Source: Litchfieldella anticariensis FP35 = DSM 16096
GTDB taxonomy: Bacteria > Pseudomonadota > Gammaproteobacteria > Pseudomonadales > Halomonadaceae
Assembly (NCBI RefSeq): GCF_000409775.1
Contig: NZ_KE332388.1
Span: 802,777-866,776, forward strand
Direction: 5' to 3'
Length of the DNA: 64,000 nucleotides
Position numbers and translations under genes: made by a program. Position 1 is the first letter of the stretch. The number at the start of each line of letters is the position of its first letter. The notes beneath the pieces were generated by a model. It was not told the DNA's origin, did no database searches, and saw only the letters and a program-made list of their open reading frames with translations. This document shows, piece after piece, positions 56,101 through 64,000 of the stretch.

Positions 56101-57507
56101 GTCGCGGTGCAAATAGGCGCCACGTCGTCCACGACGCGTGGTGTAGCCGTCGGCGAGCATCTGCAGCACTGCATCGAAGCTCTCGCGTGACAGAGAGCGA
56201 TAGGGCCAGGCCGAGGTCAGCCGCCGGAATAGCGCCTCCTCATCGTACTCGCCGGCACCGGCGACCTCAGCGACCACCTGCTGGGCCAATACATCCAGCG
56301 GCCCCTCGGGGATATGCAGGCGATCCAATTCACCCGCTTTCACGGCACCCATCAATGCCGTGCACTCCAGCAGGTCGTCGCGGGTCAGTGGGAACAACCG
56401 CCCCTTCGGCAAACGCCCAACGCCGTGGCCGGAACGCCCTACCCGCTGCAGAAAGGCAGCCATCGAGCGAGGTGAGCCAAGCTGGCAGACCAGGTCGACC
56501 TCGCCAATGTCGATGCCCAGTTCCAATGATGCCGTGGCCACCAGGGCACGCAGCTCCCCTTTCTTGAGGCGCTGTTCCGCCTGCAGGCGATGTTCACGGG
56601 CCAGGCTGCCATGATGGGAGGTCACTGCCGTCTCACCCAAGCGGTCGGCCAGATGGCGCGCCACCCGCTCGCATACGCGCCGCGTGTTGGCGAAGATCAG
56701 CGTGGTACGGTGCTGATCCACCAACGCCGCCAGGCGGTCGTATACCTCTTCCCACACTTCGTTGGCCATCACCGCGCTCAAGGGAGAGCCAGGTACAGTA
56801 ATCGCCAGGTCACGTTCTCGCACATGGCCAGTGTCGATCACCGTGCACTGGGTGCCGCCGGTGAGAAAGGCGGCGACCTCCTCCACCGGCTTCTGCGTGG
56901 CGGAAAGCCCGATGCGCTGGGGTGGCGTATCGGTCAGGGCGGCCAGCCGTTCCAGCGACAGCGCCAGGTGCGAACCGCGCTTGGTGCCGGCCACGGCATG
57001 AATCTCGTCGACGATCACAGAACGCACACTGGAAAGCATGCGGCGGCCCGATTCCGAGGTCAGCAGGATATAGAGTGACTCGGGAGTGGTGACCACGATA
57101 TGCGGTGGCCGCTTGCGCATGCGCTCGCGGTCCGAGGCCGGGGTATCGCCAGTGCGTACCCAAGCGCGGATCTCCGGCTCAGGCAGACCACGTTCCGCCA
57201 ACGCCGCTCCAATACCCGCCAAAGGCATCTGCAAGTTACGCTGGATATCGTTGGACAGCGCACGTAGCGGCGAAACGTAGAGCACCACCGTTTCGTCGGG
57301 CAACGCCTCCTCCAACCCATGACGCACCAAGCCATCGATGGCCGCCAGGAAAGCAGCCAGGGTCTTGCCGGAACCGGTGGGCGCAGCGATCAGCACATGT
57401 CCGCCGTCACCGATCGCCGGCCAGGCGCGAGCCTGCACCTCGGTGGGTGCACCTAGGTCACGCTCGAACCAGGCCTGAACGGCGGGAAGAAAGGCATTGA
57501 GCGACAT
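53179..57507 (-). CDS. lhr: Large ATP-dependent helicase Lhr
   Basis: 1442 residues from the ATG at 57507; a TTG 21 bases earlier is an alternative. The N-terminal superfamily 2 helicase core has Walker A APTGSGKT, Walker B DEIH in VIVDEIHAVAG, motif III LSATQ and the C-terminal RecA motif VGRSGHG. About 600 more residues follow, matching the long Lhr-type C-terminal region. The E. coli homologue is about 1538 residues. Lhr is a 3'-5' DNA helicase linked to DNA damage tolerance. The minus strand intergenic region to ftsH is shared. Confidence 0.92.
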   Translation of the reverse strand: MSLNAFLPAVQAWFERDLGAPTEVQARAWPAIGDGGHVLIAAPTGSGKTLAAFLAAIDGLVRHGLEEALPDETVVLYVSPLRALSNDIQRNLQMPLAGIGAALAERGLPEPEIRAWVRTGDTPASDRERMRKRPPHIVVTTPESLYILLTSESGRRMLSSVRSVIVDEIHAVAGTKRGSHLALSLERLAALTDTPPQRIGLSATQKPVEEVAAFLTGGTQCTVIDTGHVRERDLAITVPGSPLSAVMANEVWEEVYDRLAALVDQHRTTLIFANTRRVCERVARHLADRLGETAVTSHHGSLAREHRLQAEQRLKKGELRALVATASLELGIDIGEVDLVCQLGSPRSMAAFLQRVGRSGHGVGRLPKGRLFPLTRDDLLECTALMGAVKAGELDRLHIPEGPLDVLAQQVVAEVAGAGEYDEEALFRRLTSAWPYRSLSRESFDAVLQMLADGYTTRRGRRGAYLHRDRVNARLRPRRAARLVALTNGGAIPDQFDYDVMLQPEDIRVGTVNEDFAFESMPGDVFQLGNQGYRILKVATGRVFVEDAKGAPPSIPFWFGEAPARTEELSQAVSRLRAGVDERLADGGEDAAHEWLETAYGLSSEAAEQLAAYLARARAALGVVPNQAHLVLERFFDEAGDMHLVLHAPFGSRLNRAWGLALRKRFCRKFNFELQAAALEDTIVLSLGPTHSFPLDEVWNYLNSKTVREVLIQALLDAPMFGMRWRWNASIGLAVPRTRNGRRRPPQLQRQDAEDLLSVVFPDQLACAENLAGAREIPDHPLVSQTLRDCLTEAMDVSGLERLLERLERGEVVVSGSDLAVPSPLAEEVVNARPYAFLDDGAQEERRTLSVRTGDTMDVADAAASARYDPEVVRRVRDEAWPQPRDSDELHDALVLSGFISADEGAEWQSWFESLATARRATAVSMTGGETLWVAAERLAELREIHPRATLDPIIEAVGAVPDDADTALIEVLRSRLESVGPTTATALAIPLGVALERVTAALARLESEGFVLQGSFAGATSEVEWCERRLLARMHRYAVDRKRAEIEPVSIQHYLRFLLDWHGLTERPEGVEALASAVERLEGFPVAAGAWEQDVLPGRVADYAPYLLDQLLASGRFVWLRLVSPRVAADDERHRPGPLRNTPIALVERQALGDWRAAAPGPDAEALPLSGGARRVLEALQAGGAMFFADLLGPTRMLRTQVEEALGELAAWGLVTSDTFNGLRALIAPAHKRPPISAGGRRRRRQAPGVDAGGRWSWLPVPEGEETTPPRRITTDLESLEHIAWVLLQRYGVVFRRVLERESALPPWRELLYVYRRLEARGEIRGGRFVQQFAGEQFALPEAVGALKAMRKRELDDTRVVVSAADPLNLLGVLTPGARLPAVSGNRLLYRDGVPEAVLQNGDVHALKPLPTEIQWQVTERLRRGSGYRPQPSETRTSHLA

Positions 57508-57662
57508 GATCGATATCGTTTCACCCAAGAAAGCATTGAATGAATACCTCTCCTGCCTCCTGATGATGACGACTCATTGGCGCTTGGTCCAATCAATCGC
57601 CTTGTAAAACCTTACTGACGGAACCATGGTCAAAGTAGAGCTTGATTGCCTATGGAGAGTCC

Positions 57663-59615
57663 ATGACACAACGGGACGATAGGCGGCCGGAGAAACGGCG
57701 GGGCCAAACGGGGCAAGGCAATGACCCGCCAGGCCTGAACGAGGAGTTTCGGAACAGATTCCGGCAACAGTGGATGCTGTTCGTCTGGCTTTCGCTGGGG
57801 ATCGTGCTCCTTTTCTACTATCTCGATTCCCAGCAGCAGCCGACACAGGCCAAACTCACTTACTCCGAATTCGTGGAAGCCGTGGAAGAGGGTTACGTAA
57901 GTGAGGTTACCCTGCGTGGTCAGCATGTCGATGGCACCTTGACTGAGGAAGGCCAAAGAAACCTGGATGTCGGTGACGCTCAGGCATTCGAGACCGTACG
58001 CCCGGATACCGATGCCCAACCACTTCTCGACCGGCTCGAGCAACATGGGGTGAACATCACGGCCTTATCGACCGAGCCTCCCTGGTGGCAGCGGATCCTG
58101 ACAGGAATGCTTCCGTTGATCCTGATTCTCGGCCTGCTGTTCTGGTTCTGGTACCGCATGCAGCAAAAGGCGATGTCCGGAGGCGGGCTTTTCGGCATCG
58201 GCCAGTCGAAGGCCAAGAGGATCCAAAGCGAAGACAGCCATGTGCGCATGAGTGACGTGGCGGGCTCGGACAACGCCAAGCGAGAAATCACCGAAGTGGT
58301 GGAATTTCTCAAGAACCCCGAACGCTTCCGCCAACTCGGCGCCAAGATCCCACGCGGCATCCTGATGATGGGACCACCTGGCATCGGCAAAACCCTAATG
58401 GCACGTGCCGTGGCCGGTGAGGCCAACGTGCCGTTCTTCAGTATCAGCGGATCCGAGTTCATCGAGATGTTCGTCGGTGTCGGCGCCTCCCGAGTACGCG
58501 ATCTCTTCAAGCAGGCCAAGGAAGCGGCGCCCTCGGTAATCTTCATCGATGAACTCGACTCCGTAGGCCGCACCCGTGGCGCCGGCATGGGCGGCGGTCA
58601 CGACGAGCGTGAACAGACCCTGAACCAGATCCTCTCTGAGATGGATGGCTTCGAGGTAGAGGAATCGGTGGTGGTGCTAGCCGCCACCAACCGCCCTGAC
58701 GTGCTCGACCCGGCGCTACTGCGTCCCGGTCGCTTCGACCGCAAGATCACCATGGAGCGCCCTCACCGCAAAGCGCGTCATGCGATTCTCCAGGTCCATA
58801 CCAAGAATATTCCCTTGGCCGAAGACGTCTCTCTGGAGCGTTTGGCCCAGATCACCACCGGTTTCTCCGGTGCCGACCTCGCCAACCTGGCGAACGAAGC
58901 CGCCCTGTTCGCCGGGCGCCGCGAACAACATCAGGTGGACTGGGCATGTTTCGCCGATGCACGCGATCGCATTTTACTCGGCGAAGTCCGGGAAGCCGCC
59001 CTTTCCGAGCAAGAACGACATATCGTGGCCTATCACGAGTCCGGTCACGCGCTGTTGGCCTACCTGCTGCCCAATGCCGACCCGCTGGAGAAAGTCACGG
59101 TCATCCCGCGCGGACAAGCCTTGGGGGTGACCGCTCAGGTTCCCGAGGAAGAGCGCTACAACTACAACGAGTCCTACTTGCGAGATCGGATCACCGTGAT
59201 GTTCGGCGGTCGTTTGGCCGAATCCATCGTCTTTGGCGAAGTCAGCAGTGGTGCGGAGAACGATCTTCAGCAAGCGACACAACTCGCCAGGCGCATGGTG
59301 GCCCATTGGGGCATGAACGAGCGCATCGGGCCCACTGCCTTCCCTCAGAGTCAGGAACATGTCTTCCTCGGCAAGGAACTCGCCCAAGGGCGCGAACACA
59401 GTGACGCCACAGCCGCCATGATCGACGACGAGGTTCGCCGGCTGCTGGTGGAGATCGAGTCCCATGGCCGGGAGTTGCTCGAGCAAAACCGTGATCGCCT
59501 GGATGCCCTTGCCAGCGCTCTGGAGCAGCACGAAACCCTGGAGTTCGAGGAGATTCGTCGTATTCTCGAAACACCGGAAGAAAGCCACCGCTCGCGGGAT
59601 CCTCAACCCAAGTGA
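57663..59615 (+). CDS. ftsH: ATP-dependent zinc metalloprotease FtsH, accessory paralogue
   Basis: 650 residues from the ATG at 57663, with GGAG upstream. Two membrane helices (about 37-54 and 146-165) flank a periplasmic domain. The AAA core has Walker A GPPGIGKT (237-244), Walker B IFIDELD and the second region of homology RPGRFDRKI. The protease motif is HESGH (458-462). The isoleucine in GPPGIGKT differs from the usual GPPGTGKT, and the gene is not next to rlmE or folP as the housekeeping ftsH is, so it is probably an accessory copy. Its substrates are not known. Confidence 0.88.
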   Translation: MTQRDDRRPEKRRGQTGQGNDPPGLNEEFRNRFRQQWMLFVWLSLGIVLLFYYLDSQQQPTQAKLTYSEFVEAVEEGYVSEVTLRGQHVDGTLTEEGQRNLDVGDAQAFETVRPDTDAQPLLDRLEQHGVNITALSTEPPWWQRILTGMLPLILILGLLFWFWYRMQQKAMSGGGLFGIGQSKAKRIQSEDSHVRMSDVAGSDNAKREITEVVEFLKNPERFRQLGAKIPRGILMMGPPGIGKTLMARAVAGEANVPFFSISGSEFIEMFVGVGASRVRDLFKQAKEAAPSVIFIDELDSVGRTRGAGMGGGHDEREQTLNQILSEMDGFEVEESVVVLAATNRPDVLDPALLRPGRFDRKITMERPHRKARHAILQVHTKNIPLAEDVSLERLAQITTGFSGADLANLANEAALFAGRREQHQVDWACFADARDRILLGEVREAALSEQERHIVAYHESGHALLAYLLPNADPLEKVTVIPRGQALGVTAQVPEEERYNYNESYLRDRITVMFGGRLAESIVFGEVSSGAENDLQQATQLARRMVAHWGMNERIGPTAFPQSQEHVFLGKELAQGREHSDATAAMIDDEVRRLLVEIESHGRELLEQNRDRLDALASALEQHETLEFEEIRRILETPEESHRSRDPQPK

Positions 59616-59644
59616 CAGGGCAATTGACTCGAGCGCCGACCGGG

Positions 59645-60802
59645 TCAGTTTCCCTTTTGCATCAATCGCGGCGACAGACGGCTGAACGACCAGCCCAGAG
59701 CTGGCACGATACATGCCGCCGACACCAGAGCGCAGGCCGCGAAGCCTAGCTGCTCGAATATCGGGCGATAAAGCAGTGCGCCAGCGAACACGCACAGATA
59801 GGTGATAGCACTATAGAGCCCCATGATCGCCCCACGTTGTGACGGATCGAGTTCCGTGAGACGGCGCACGATCAGGTTGAGGCCGATGTGGTTGGCAAGC
59901 CCCCATGCCACGCACAGCATTAGCAGCATGATGGGCCATTCGGCAGTCGCCGCCACACCAAGATAGACGAGCGCCAGCGCGGCAAAGGCAACGGTAGCGG
60001 CAGCGATCGTACCGTAACGATCGACCAACCGGCCCAATGGAGCCGCCAGGCCAAACCCCATGCCATAGGCAAAGGTCGCCGCACCGGCAAAGGTAGTGGA
60101 AAGCTGCAACGTCGAGCCGAGATGTGGGCCAAGGTAAGTGTAGAGGCCATAAAAGGCCGTCATGTAGGCGGCAACGTTCAGCAAGGCGGGCAGAATTCCA
60201 GCCACCCGCAACGCCGTCAACGGCGAGGTCGGCACGGTTGCGCGTACAGGCGTGCCCCACTCCTTGTCCCTGCTTACGCCGATGGCAAGCGCAATGGCTC
60301 CCGAAGCCAGTACCGAGAACACCGCCCGCCAATGCACGATATCGGCCAGCACGGCCGAAAGGCTGACACCTGCCACCAGGCTCAGCGTCCATCCTGTCAA
60401 CACGATTCCCAGCGTTTCACTCTCGCGGCCCTTCTCGGCCACCTGGGCTGTCAGCGTATAGATGGCCGGCAGCGCCATTCCTGCCGCCAGGCCAGCCAAT
60501 GCCTGAGCAAGGCACAGCACCAGCAGCGAAGGCGCCAATGCCGCTCCCGCCAGTGCCATGACGAAGACAAACAGCGCACGCACCAAGGCACGTTCAGCAC
60601 CGATCCGATCCGCCATCGAGGCCAGTGTCAGCGCACTGGCTGCCGTCGCCAACCCATAGATGGCTGCCGCGGTCATGACATCGGCGGCATCGACGCCTGA
60701 AAACGAGACAGCCACCGAAGCGGCGATTGGACTCAGTACCAGCGAGTTGGCGCCAATGACGGCAATCGATCCGGTCAGTAGCAAGACATTGCGGCTAATC
60801 AT
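59645..60802 (-). CDS. Major facilitator superfamily transporter (drug/sugar efflux-like)
   Basis: 385 residues from the ATG at 60802, with AGGGG upstream. Twelve hydrophobic helices; the N-terminal half has LASMADRIGAERALVRALFVF, the loop motif between helices 2 and 3. The opening GSIAVIGANSLVLSPIAASV and short length resemble AraJ/NepI-like efflux proteins. Substrate unknown. Divergent from an AsnC-type regulator with a dyad between, so it is probably controlled by it. Confidence 0.85.
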   Translation of the reverse strand: MISRNVLLLTGSIAVIGANSLVLSPIAASVAVSFSGVDAADVMTAAAIYGLATAASALTLASMADRIGAERALVRALFVFVMALAGAALAPSLLVLCLAQALAGLAAGMALPAIYTLTAQVAEKGRESETLGIVLTGWTLSLVAGVSLSAVLADIVHWRAVFSVLASGAIALAIGVSRDKEWGTPVRATVPTSPLTALRVAGILPALLNVAAYMTAFYGLYTYLGPHLGSTLQLSTTFAGAATFAYGMGFGLAAPLGRLVDRYGTIAAATVAFAALALVYLGVAATAEWPIMLLMLCVAWGLANHIGLNLIVRRLTELDPSQRGAIMGLYSAITYLCVFAGALLYRPIFEQLGFAACALVSAACIVPALGWSFSRLSPRLMQKGN

Positions 60803-60813
60803 GGTCGCCCCTA

Positions 60814-60840
60814 AACTGAATTCGGTATTATTATTTAGTT
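60814..60840. promoter_or_regulatory. Dyad operator between the MFS and AsnC/Lrp genes
   Basis: AACTGAAT (60814-60821) and ATTTAGTT (60833-60840) form an 8-bp inverted repeat with one mismatch around 11 bases. It is AT-rich and sits in the middle of the divergent intergenic region, as expected for an Lrp/AsnC-type site. Confidence 0.5.
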
Positions 60841-60869
60841 GACGAACCTCCTTCAGGACAAACACAAAT

Positions 60870-61412
60870 ATGCCGAATGATGAAAAAACAGAAGATATTC
60901 GGGATCGCCCTACCGATAGCCGTCCACTCGATACCTTCGACCGAAAGATATTAAGCGAGCTTGCCAAGGACGCCGGCCTCAGTTATGCCGAGTTGGGGCG
61001 TCTCGTGGGACTATCGGCACCCGCCGTTCACGAACGCGTGAAACGGCTGCGCGCCTCCGGGCGAGTGCGCGGTACCGTGGCAGTATTGGATGGCCCATCG
61101 ACAGGCAAGCCGCTGCTCGCCTTCGTGCACGTCGACACCATGGGGTGGGGAAAGACACAGGAACTGTTGTCGCTCGCCGAGCTTCCGGAACTGGAAGAGA
61201 TCCATTCCGTTGCCGGCGACACCTGCATGCTGCTCAAGGTGCGATGCAAGAGCAGCCGAGCGCTGGAAGGCCTGCTCGCCCGGCTCTATGCCACGCCAGG
61301 CGTGAAGGCCACACGCAGTTATGTGGTGCTCTCGACCTATCTCGAACGCACGCCACAAGGCGGCATTACCGAAGCGCTGGAGAGTGAGCACTCGGTGACG
61401 CATTCGACGTAG
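60870..61412 (+). CDS. Lrp/AsnC-family transcriptional regulator
   Basis: 180 residues. After a 20-residue hydrophilic tail, the winged HTH reads FDRKILSELAKDAGLSYAELGRLVGLSAPAVHERVKRL in outline, followed by a RAM ligand domain (LLAFVHVDTMG, GDTCMLLKVRCKSSRALEGLLARL). These regulators form multimers that sense amino acids or other small molecules. It is divergent from an MFS transporter, which is a common pairing for amino-acid efflux, but the effector is unknown. Confidence 0.88.
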   Translation: MPNDEKTEDIRDRPTDSRPLDTFDRKILSELAKDAGLSYAELGRLVGLSAPAVHERVKRLRASGRVRGTVAVLDGPSTGKPLLAFVHVDTMGWGKTQELLSLAELPELEEIHSVAGDTCMLLKVRCKSSRALEGLLARLYATPGVKATRSYVVLSTYLERTPQGGITEALESEHSVTHST

Positions 61413-61456
61413 GGGAGTGGGGAAAACTGCGCTCGCTCGTTGACTTTCAGACGGAT

Positions 61457-61506
61457 CTAGACTCTGTACGAAGCAAGCTGCTGACGATTTTCCGTACAGA
61501 GTCTAG
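61457..61506. repeat. 14-bp perfect inverted repeat downstream of the AsnC gene
   Basis: CTAGACTCTGTACG (61457-61470) and CGTACAGAGTCTAG (61493-61506) are perfect complements around a 22-base loop. It lies 44 bases after the AsnC stop and 12 bases before the end of the ferritin-like gene on the other strand. The large loop and lack of a T-run make a simple terminator unlikely. Confidence 0.6.
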
Positions 61507-61518
61507 CGGCAAAGCGGG

Positions 61519-62094
61519 TTAACCGAGTGCCCGCTGACGATACCCTACCGTTATCGGCATCGAGAAACTGCCAACGCTGGACTCCAGACTGTCCAGGCTC
61601 TCTTGCAGGATGCGACATTCAGTCTGCTTCTGCTTGACGAAGCCCTTCAGCATCGGACCCAACTCGGGCATCGTGTTGGCGTTCTGCAAGTGCTCATGAA
61701 ATCGCAACGAATAATCGGCAGAGGCGATGACCTGGGCCAGCATGGCCATGGCCATGTCGCGATTGACGACAAAGAAATAGTGCTTGGCAAAGGGAGAACA
61801 AGTGGTTTGGCCCGTTTCGCTAGCGGCGAGAATGTCCGCCAGCCCTAATTCTTGTGAGACTTGCAGTTGGGTATCGAGACGTCGTTCGCATTCGATACCC
61901 AATGCCGCCATGAGCTTGCTGATCCCCAAGTCATAGGGCAGGAAACTGAAGGCAAGCCGCCGGTAGTGATGCATCTCCTGGTTTTCATGTGTGTTGGCCA
62001 GGGCAAGCAGTTCTTCCGGCATCAGAATCAGTTTCGCGACTTCCTTTTGATCGTACGGCATGACAGTCGTGGCCTCCCGTAGGTGTGAATCCAT
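61519..62094 (-). CDS. Ferritin-like (rubrerythrin-type) four-helix protein, hypothetical
   Basis: 191 residues from the ATG at 62094; starts at 62169 or 62061 are alternatives. It is predicted almost entirely helical. Segments such as LALANTHENQEMHHYRRLAF, IECERRLDTQLQ and MAMLAQVIASADYSLRFHEH carry glutamates and histidines spaced like di-iron ligands in ferritin-like proteins. The identification is by pattern only; the ligand set is not confirmed. Convergent with the AsnC gene; nearest upstream gene on its strand is ada, 268 bases away. Confidence 0.5.
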   Translation of the reverse strand: MDSHLREATTVMPYDQKEVAKLILMPEELLALANTHENQEMHHYRRLAFSFLPYDLGISKLMAALGIECERRLDTQLQVSQELGLADILAASETGQTTCSPFAKHYFFVVNRDMAMAMLAQVIASADYSLRFHEHLQNANTMPELGPMLKGFVKQKQTECRILQESLDSLESSVGSFSMPITVGYRQRALG

Positions 62095-62362
62095 TACTTG
62101 GCCTCGTTCCCCAGCCTGTCCCTTGGAAGGTAGGTGAACTTCTTGCGGATCACCTTTGACCGATATCAATTCTTTGGCACTTCGACGTAATGACCCCGAA
62201 TCCCAGCAATGGAAAATAACAGGATCAAGCCGTTATCCCTGAGTGGCTTCCACTACCTCAGCCACGGCCACTAGACTGCCCAAAGAATGTGTCCGAAACA
62301 TTACTGGCCAAAAACACCTTTCTGACAACGCCTGACGACGCTAGTTCTTGCGGCCGATCCCA

Positions 62363-63463
62363 TCAGTCGCATGACGGCTCCGTATGGGCAGCCTCCCTGG
62401 CGAGCAGGGTTCGTTTGCGCTCGACACCCCAACGATAACCGGAGAGCGCGCCATCGGTGCGCACCACACGATGGCAGGGAATGGCAACGGCAATCGTGTT
62501 GGACGCGCAGGCTCGGGCAACGGCACGCACCGCCTTCGGTGAGCCGATCCGCTCTGCCACGTCGGCATAGCTGACGGTCGAACCAAGCGGTATCTCAGTC
62601 AGGGCGTGCCAAACGCGCTGCTGAAATGCGGTCCCTCGGACATCCAGCGGGAGGTCGAAACCGAGCTGTGGCGCCTCGACGAATCCCACGACATATGCCA
62701 CCCACCGGTCGAAATCCTCGTCACCAGCCACCAGAGTGGCGGTCGAGAAGCGATCCTGGAATTCGTGCAGTAACTCATCTGGATCGTCACCCAGGAAGAT
62801 CGCGCAGATACCCTTGCCACTGGCTGCCACCAGAATCGTGCCCAACGAACATTCCCCCAGAGCAAAGCGGATTTCCGCCCCATTGCCACCAGCACGAAAC
62901 GCTGTCGGAGTCATACCAAGAATGCGCGAGGAGGCGGCATAGAAACGCCCATTGGAGTTGAATCCCGCTTCATAGATAGCCTCTGTCACCGTCTCGCTGC
63001 GTAGCAGTTCATCCCGCACTCGACCGGCACGCCATGCCGCGGCATAAGCCTTTGGCGTCAAGCCGGTGATCGATTTGAACACCCGATGGAAATGAAACCG
63101 GCTCATCCCTGCCACTTCCGCCAGGTCGTCAAGGGTGGGGGTAGTTTCGGAATTCTCGATCAAGCGGCATGCCTGGGCCACGGCTTGTGCATGGTGCTCG
63201 ATGAGCGAGATTTCCTGCGGCCGACAGCGCTTGCACGGCCGAAACCCGGCGTCCTCGGCCGCTTCGACACTGACATGGAACTCCACATTCTCCCGCCGTG
63301 GTCGCCGGGAGGCACAGGACGGCCGACAATAGATGCCGGTCGAACGCACGGCATAGACGAAAGCACCATCCGCGGCAACATCACGCTGCAGAACGGCTGC
63401 CCACTTGTCATCGTTGGAGATGAATAGTTGTGCCTGGTTCGGAGACTTCTCGATCATGGCCAT
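62363..63463 (-). CDS. ada: Bifunctional regulator and methyltransferase Ada
   Basis: 366 residues. The N-terminal zinc domain has four cysteines, Cys46 and Cys50 (GIYCRPSC) and Cys77 and Cys80 (RPCKRC), which accept a methyl group from phosphotriesters in DNA. An AraC-type HTH follows (TTPTLDDLAEVAGMSRFHFH). The C-terminal domain repairs O6-methylguanine with Cys330 in the PCHRVV motif. It is the regulator of the adaptive response to alkylation. AAGGAA lies before the start at 63463; an ATG two codons later is an alternative. Confidence 0.94.
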   Translation of the reverse strand: MAMIEKSPNQAQLFISNDDKWAAVLQRDVAADGAFVYAVRSTGIYCRPSCASRRPRRENVEFHVSVEAAEDAGFRPCKRCRPQEISLIEHHAQAVAQACRLIENSETTPTLDDLAEVAGMSRFHFHRVFKSITGLTPKAYAAAWRAGRVRDELLRSETVTEAIYEAGFNSNGRFYAASSRILGMTPTAFRAGGNGAEIRFALGECSLGTILVAASGKGICAIFLGDDPDELLHEFQDRFSTATLVAGDEDFDRWVAYVVGFVEAPQLGFDLPLDVRGTAFQQRVWHALTEIPLGSTVSYADVAERIGSPKAVRAVARACASNTIAVAIPCHRVVRTDGALSGYRWGVERKRTLLAREAAHTEPSCD

Positions 63464-63717
63464 GGTAGGTTCCTTTCCCGATTTCGGGCGCTACGGTTGT
63501 CATGATTGAACAGCATGGCTTCCTTGTGCTTATCCGGCACTTCGTCTCTTGCTCTCGAATTCCCGTTGCCAAGCGTATGCCATGGGCAGAGCGTAGCATC
63601 GCCAAGAGCAGATATTTGGCAGCAAGAAGCGGAGTGAGCGTGACAGGCCAGTCCCGCATGGTGGATGTCAGGGTCATGATCTTGGCCCTGAATGCAAACC
63701 ATCGGAGGACATTCAAG

Positions 63718-64000
63718 ATGAAAACACTTGTCGGAAAGGTGGCCATCGTCACGGGCGCCAGTTCAGGAATCGGCTATGCCAGCGCCAAGCTATTCGCCGA
63801 GGAAGGCGCCAAGGTCGTCGTCTGCGGGCGTCGTCAATCAGCACTCGAGGCACTCGTCGCCGATATCGAGCAATCAGGCGGTGACGCCGCGATCGTGGTA
63901 GGTGACATTCGCGATGAAGACCTGGCCAAGGCACTGGTCGACACGGCACTCGAGCGTTTCGGTGGACTGGATATTGCCTTCAATAACGCCGGAGCAATGG
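63718..64000 (+). CDS. Short-chain dehydrogenase/reductase (SDR), 5' part (continues beyond the window)
   Basis: 94 residues are visible, starting at an ATG with GGAGG 8 bases upstream; the end lies outside the window. The cofactor loop TGASSGIG (about 11-18), an arginine pair after strand 2 (VCGRRQSAL) suggesting NADP(H), and the NNAG motif at the very end are typical of classical SDRs. The catalytic Ser-Tyr-Lys region is not visible. It is divergent from ada. Confidence 0.88.
   Translation, partial: MKTLVGKVAIVTGASSGIGYASAKLFAEEGAKVVVCGRRQSALEALVADIEQSGGDAAIVVGDIRDEDLAKALVDTALERFGGLDIAFNNAGAM

Overview
The window looks like chromosome from a moderately halophilic gammaproteobacterium of the Halomonadaceae (Halomonas-like). 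This is inferred from the high G+C content, the BetT choline transporter next to a choline dehydrogenase, the TRAP and Liv uptake systems, a tRNA-Thr(CGT) close in sequence to the enterobacterial one, and the overall protein repertoire. No species can be named. No phage, insertion sequence, CRISPR array or plasmid gene was seen. Most identifications rest on reading motifs by eye.

Layout. 1-8 kb: end of a lytic transglycosylase (MltF), a membrane GGDEF protein, tadA and tesB, a ZIP transporter overlapping a compact two-domain multicopper oxidase, a TauE/SafE permease and a TerC protein. 8.1-13.1 kb: tRNA-Thr, then on the minus strand a TRAP operon (binding protein, small permease, large permease) continuing into an amidase and a 54-residue membrane protein too short for usual ORF cut-offs. 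13.4-16.4 kb: a patatin-like lipase, then a LysR regulator divergent from an AzoR-like flavoprotein. 16.4-21.8 kb: a complete branched-chain amino-acid type ABC importer, with the binding protein divergent from livG-livF-livH-livM. 21.9-26.2 kb: small redox and detoxification enzymes, including an arylamine N-acetyltransferase fused to a receiver-like domain, and a flavin reductase with a SoxR-type promoter. 26-31 kb: a DUF151-PDZ exported protein and betT-betA. 31-50 kb: an island of small detoxification genes (rhodanese, glyoxalase-fold proteins, GST, glutathionyl-hydroquinone reductase, WrbA, a second LysR/AzoR pair, two DUF899 proteins, NmrA-like, quinone reductase-like), many divergent from their own regulator, with several truncated gene remnants between them. 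50-64 kb: an EF-G paralogue, an arginine/histidine-rich exported protein, the giant helicase Lhr, an accessory FtsH, an MFS/AsnC pair, a ferritin-like protein, Ada, and the start of an SDR gene.

How it works together. The most coherent hidden signal is regulatory. Four promoters (upstream of a DGPF/YCII protein, two DUF899 proteins and a PhnB-like VOC protein) share TGTCGA-N17-CGAC(T/C)A with exactly the same spacing. This matches the published ECF42 sigma-factor promoter, yet no ECF42 sigma gene lies in the window. A DGPF gene remnant lies directly after the fourth site's gene, and a remnant of a different ECF sigma (ECF41/SigJ type) lies a few kb away. Together with the SoxR-type box, the LysR dyads and the AzoR, WrbA, GST and hydroquinone-reductase genes, much of 22-50 kb reads as a store of redox, electrophile and quinone stress genes that is partly decaying.
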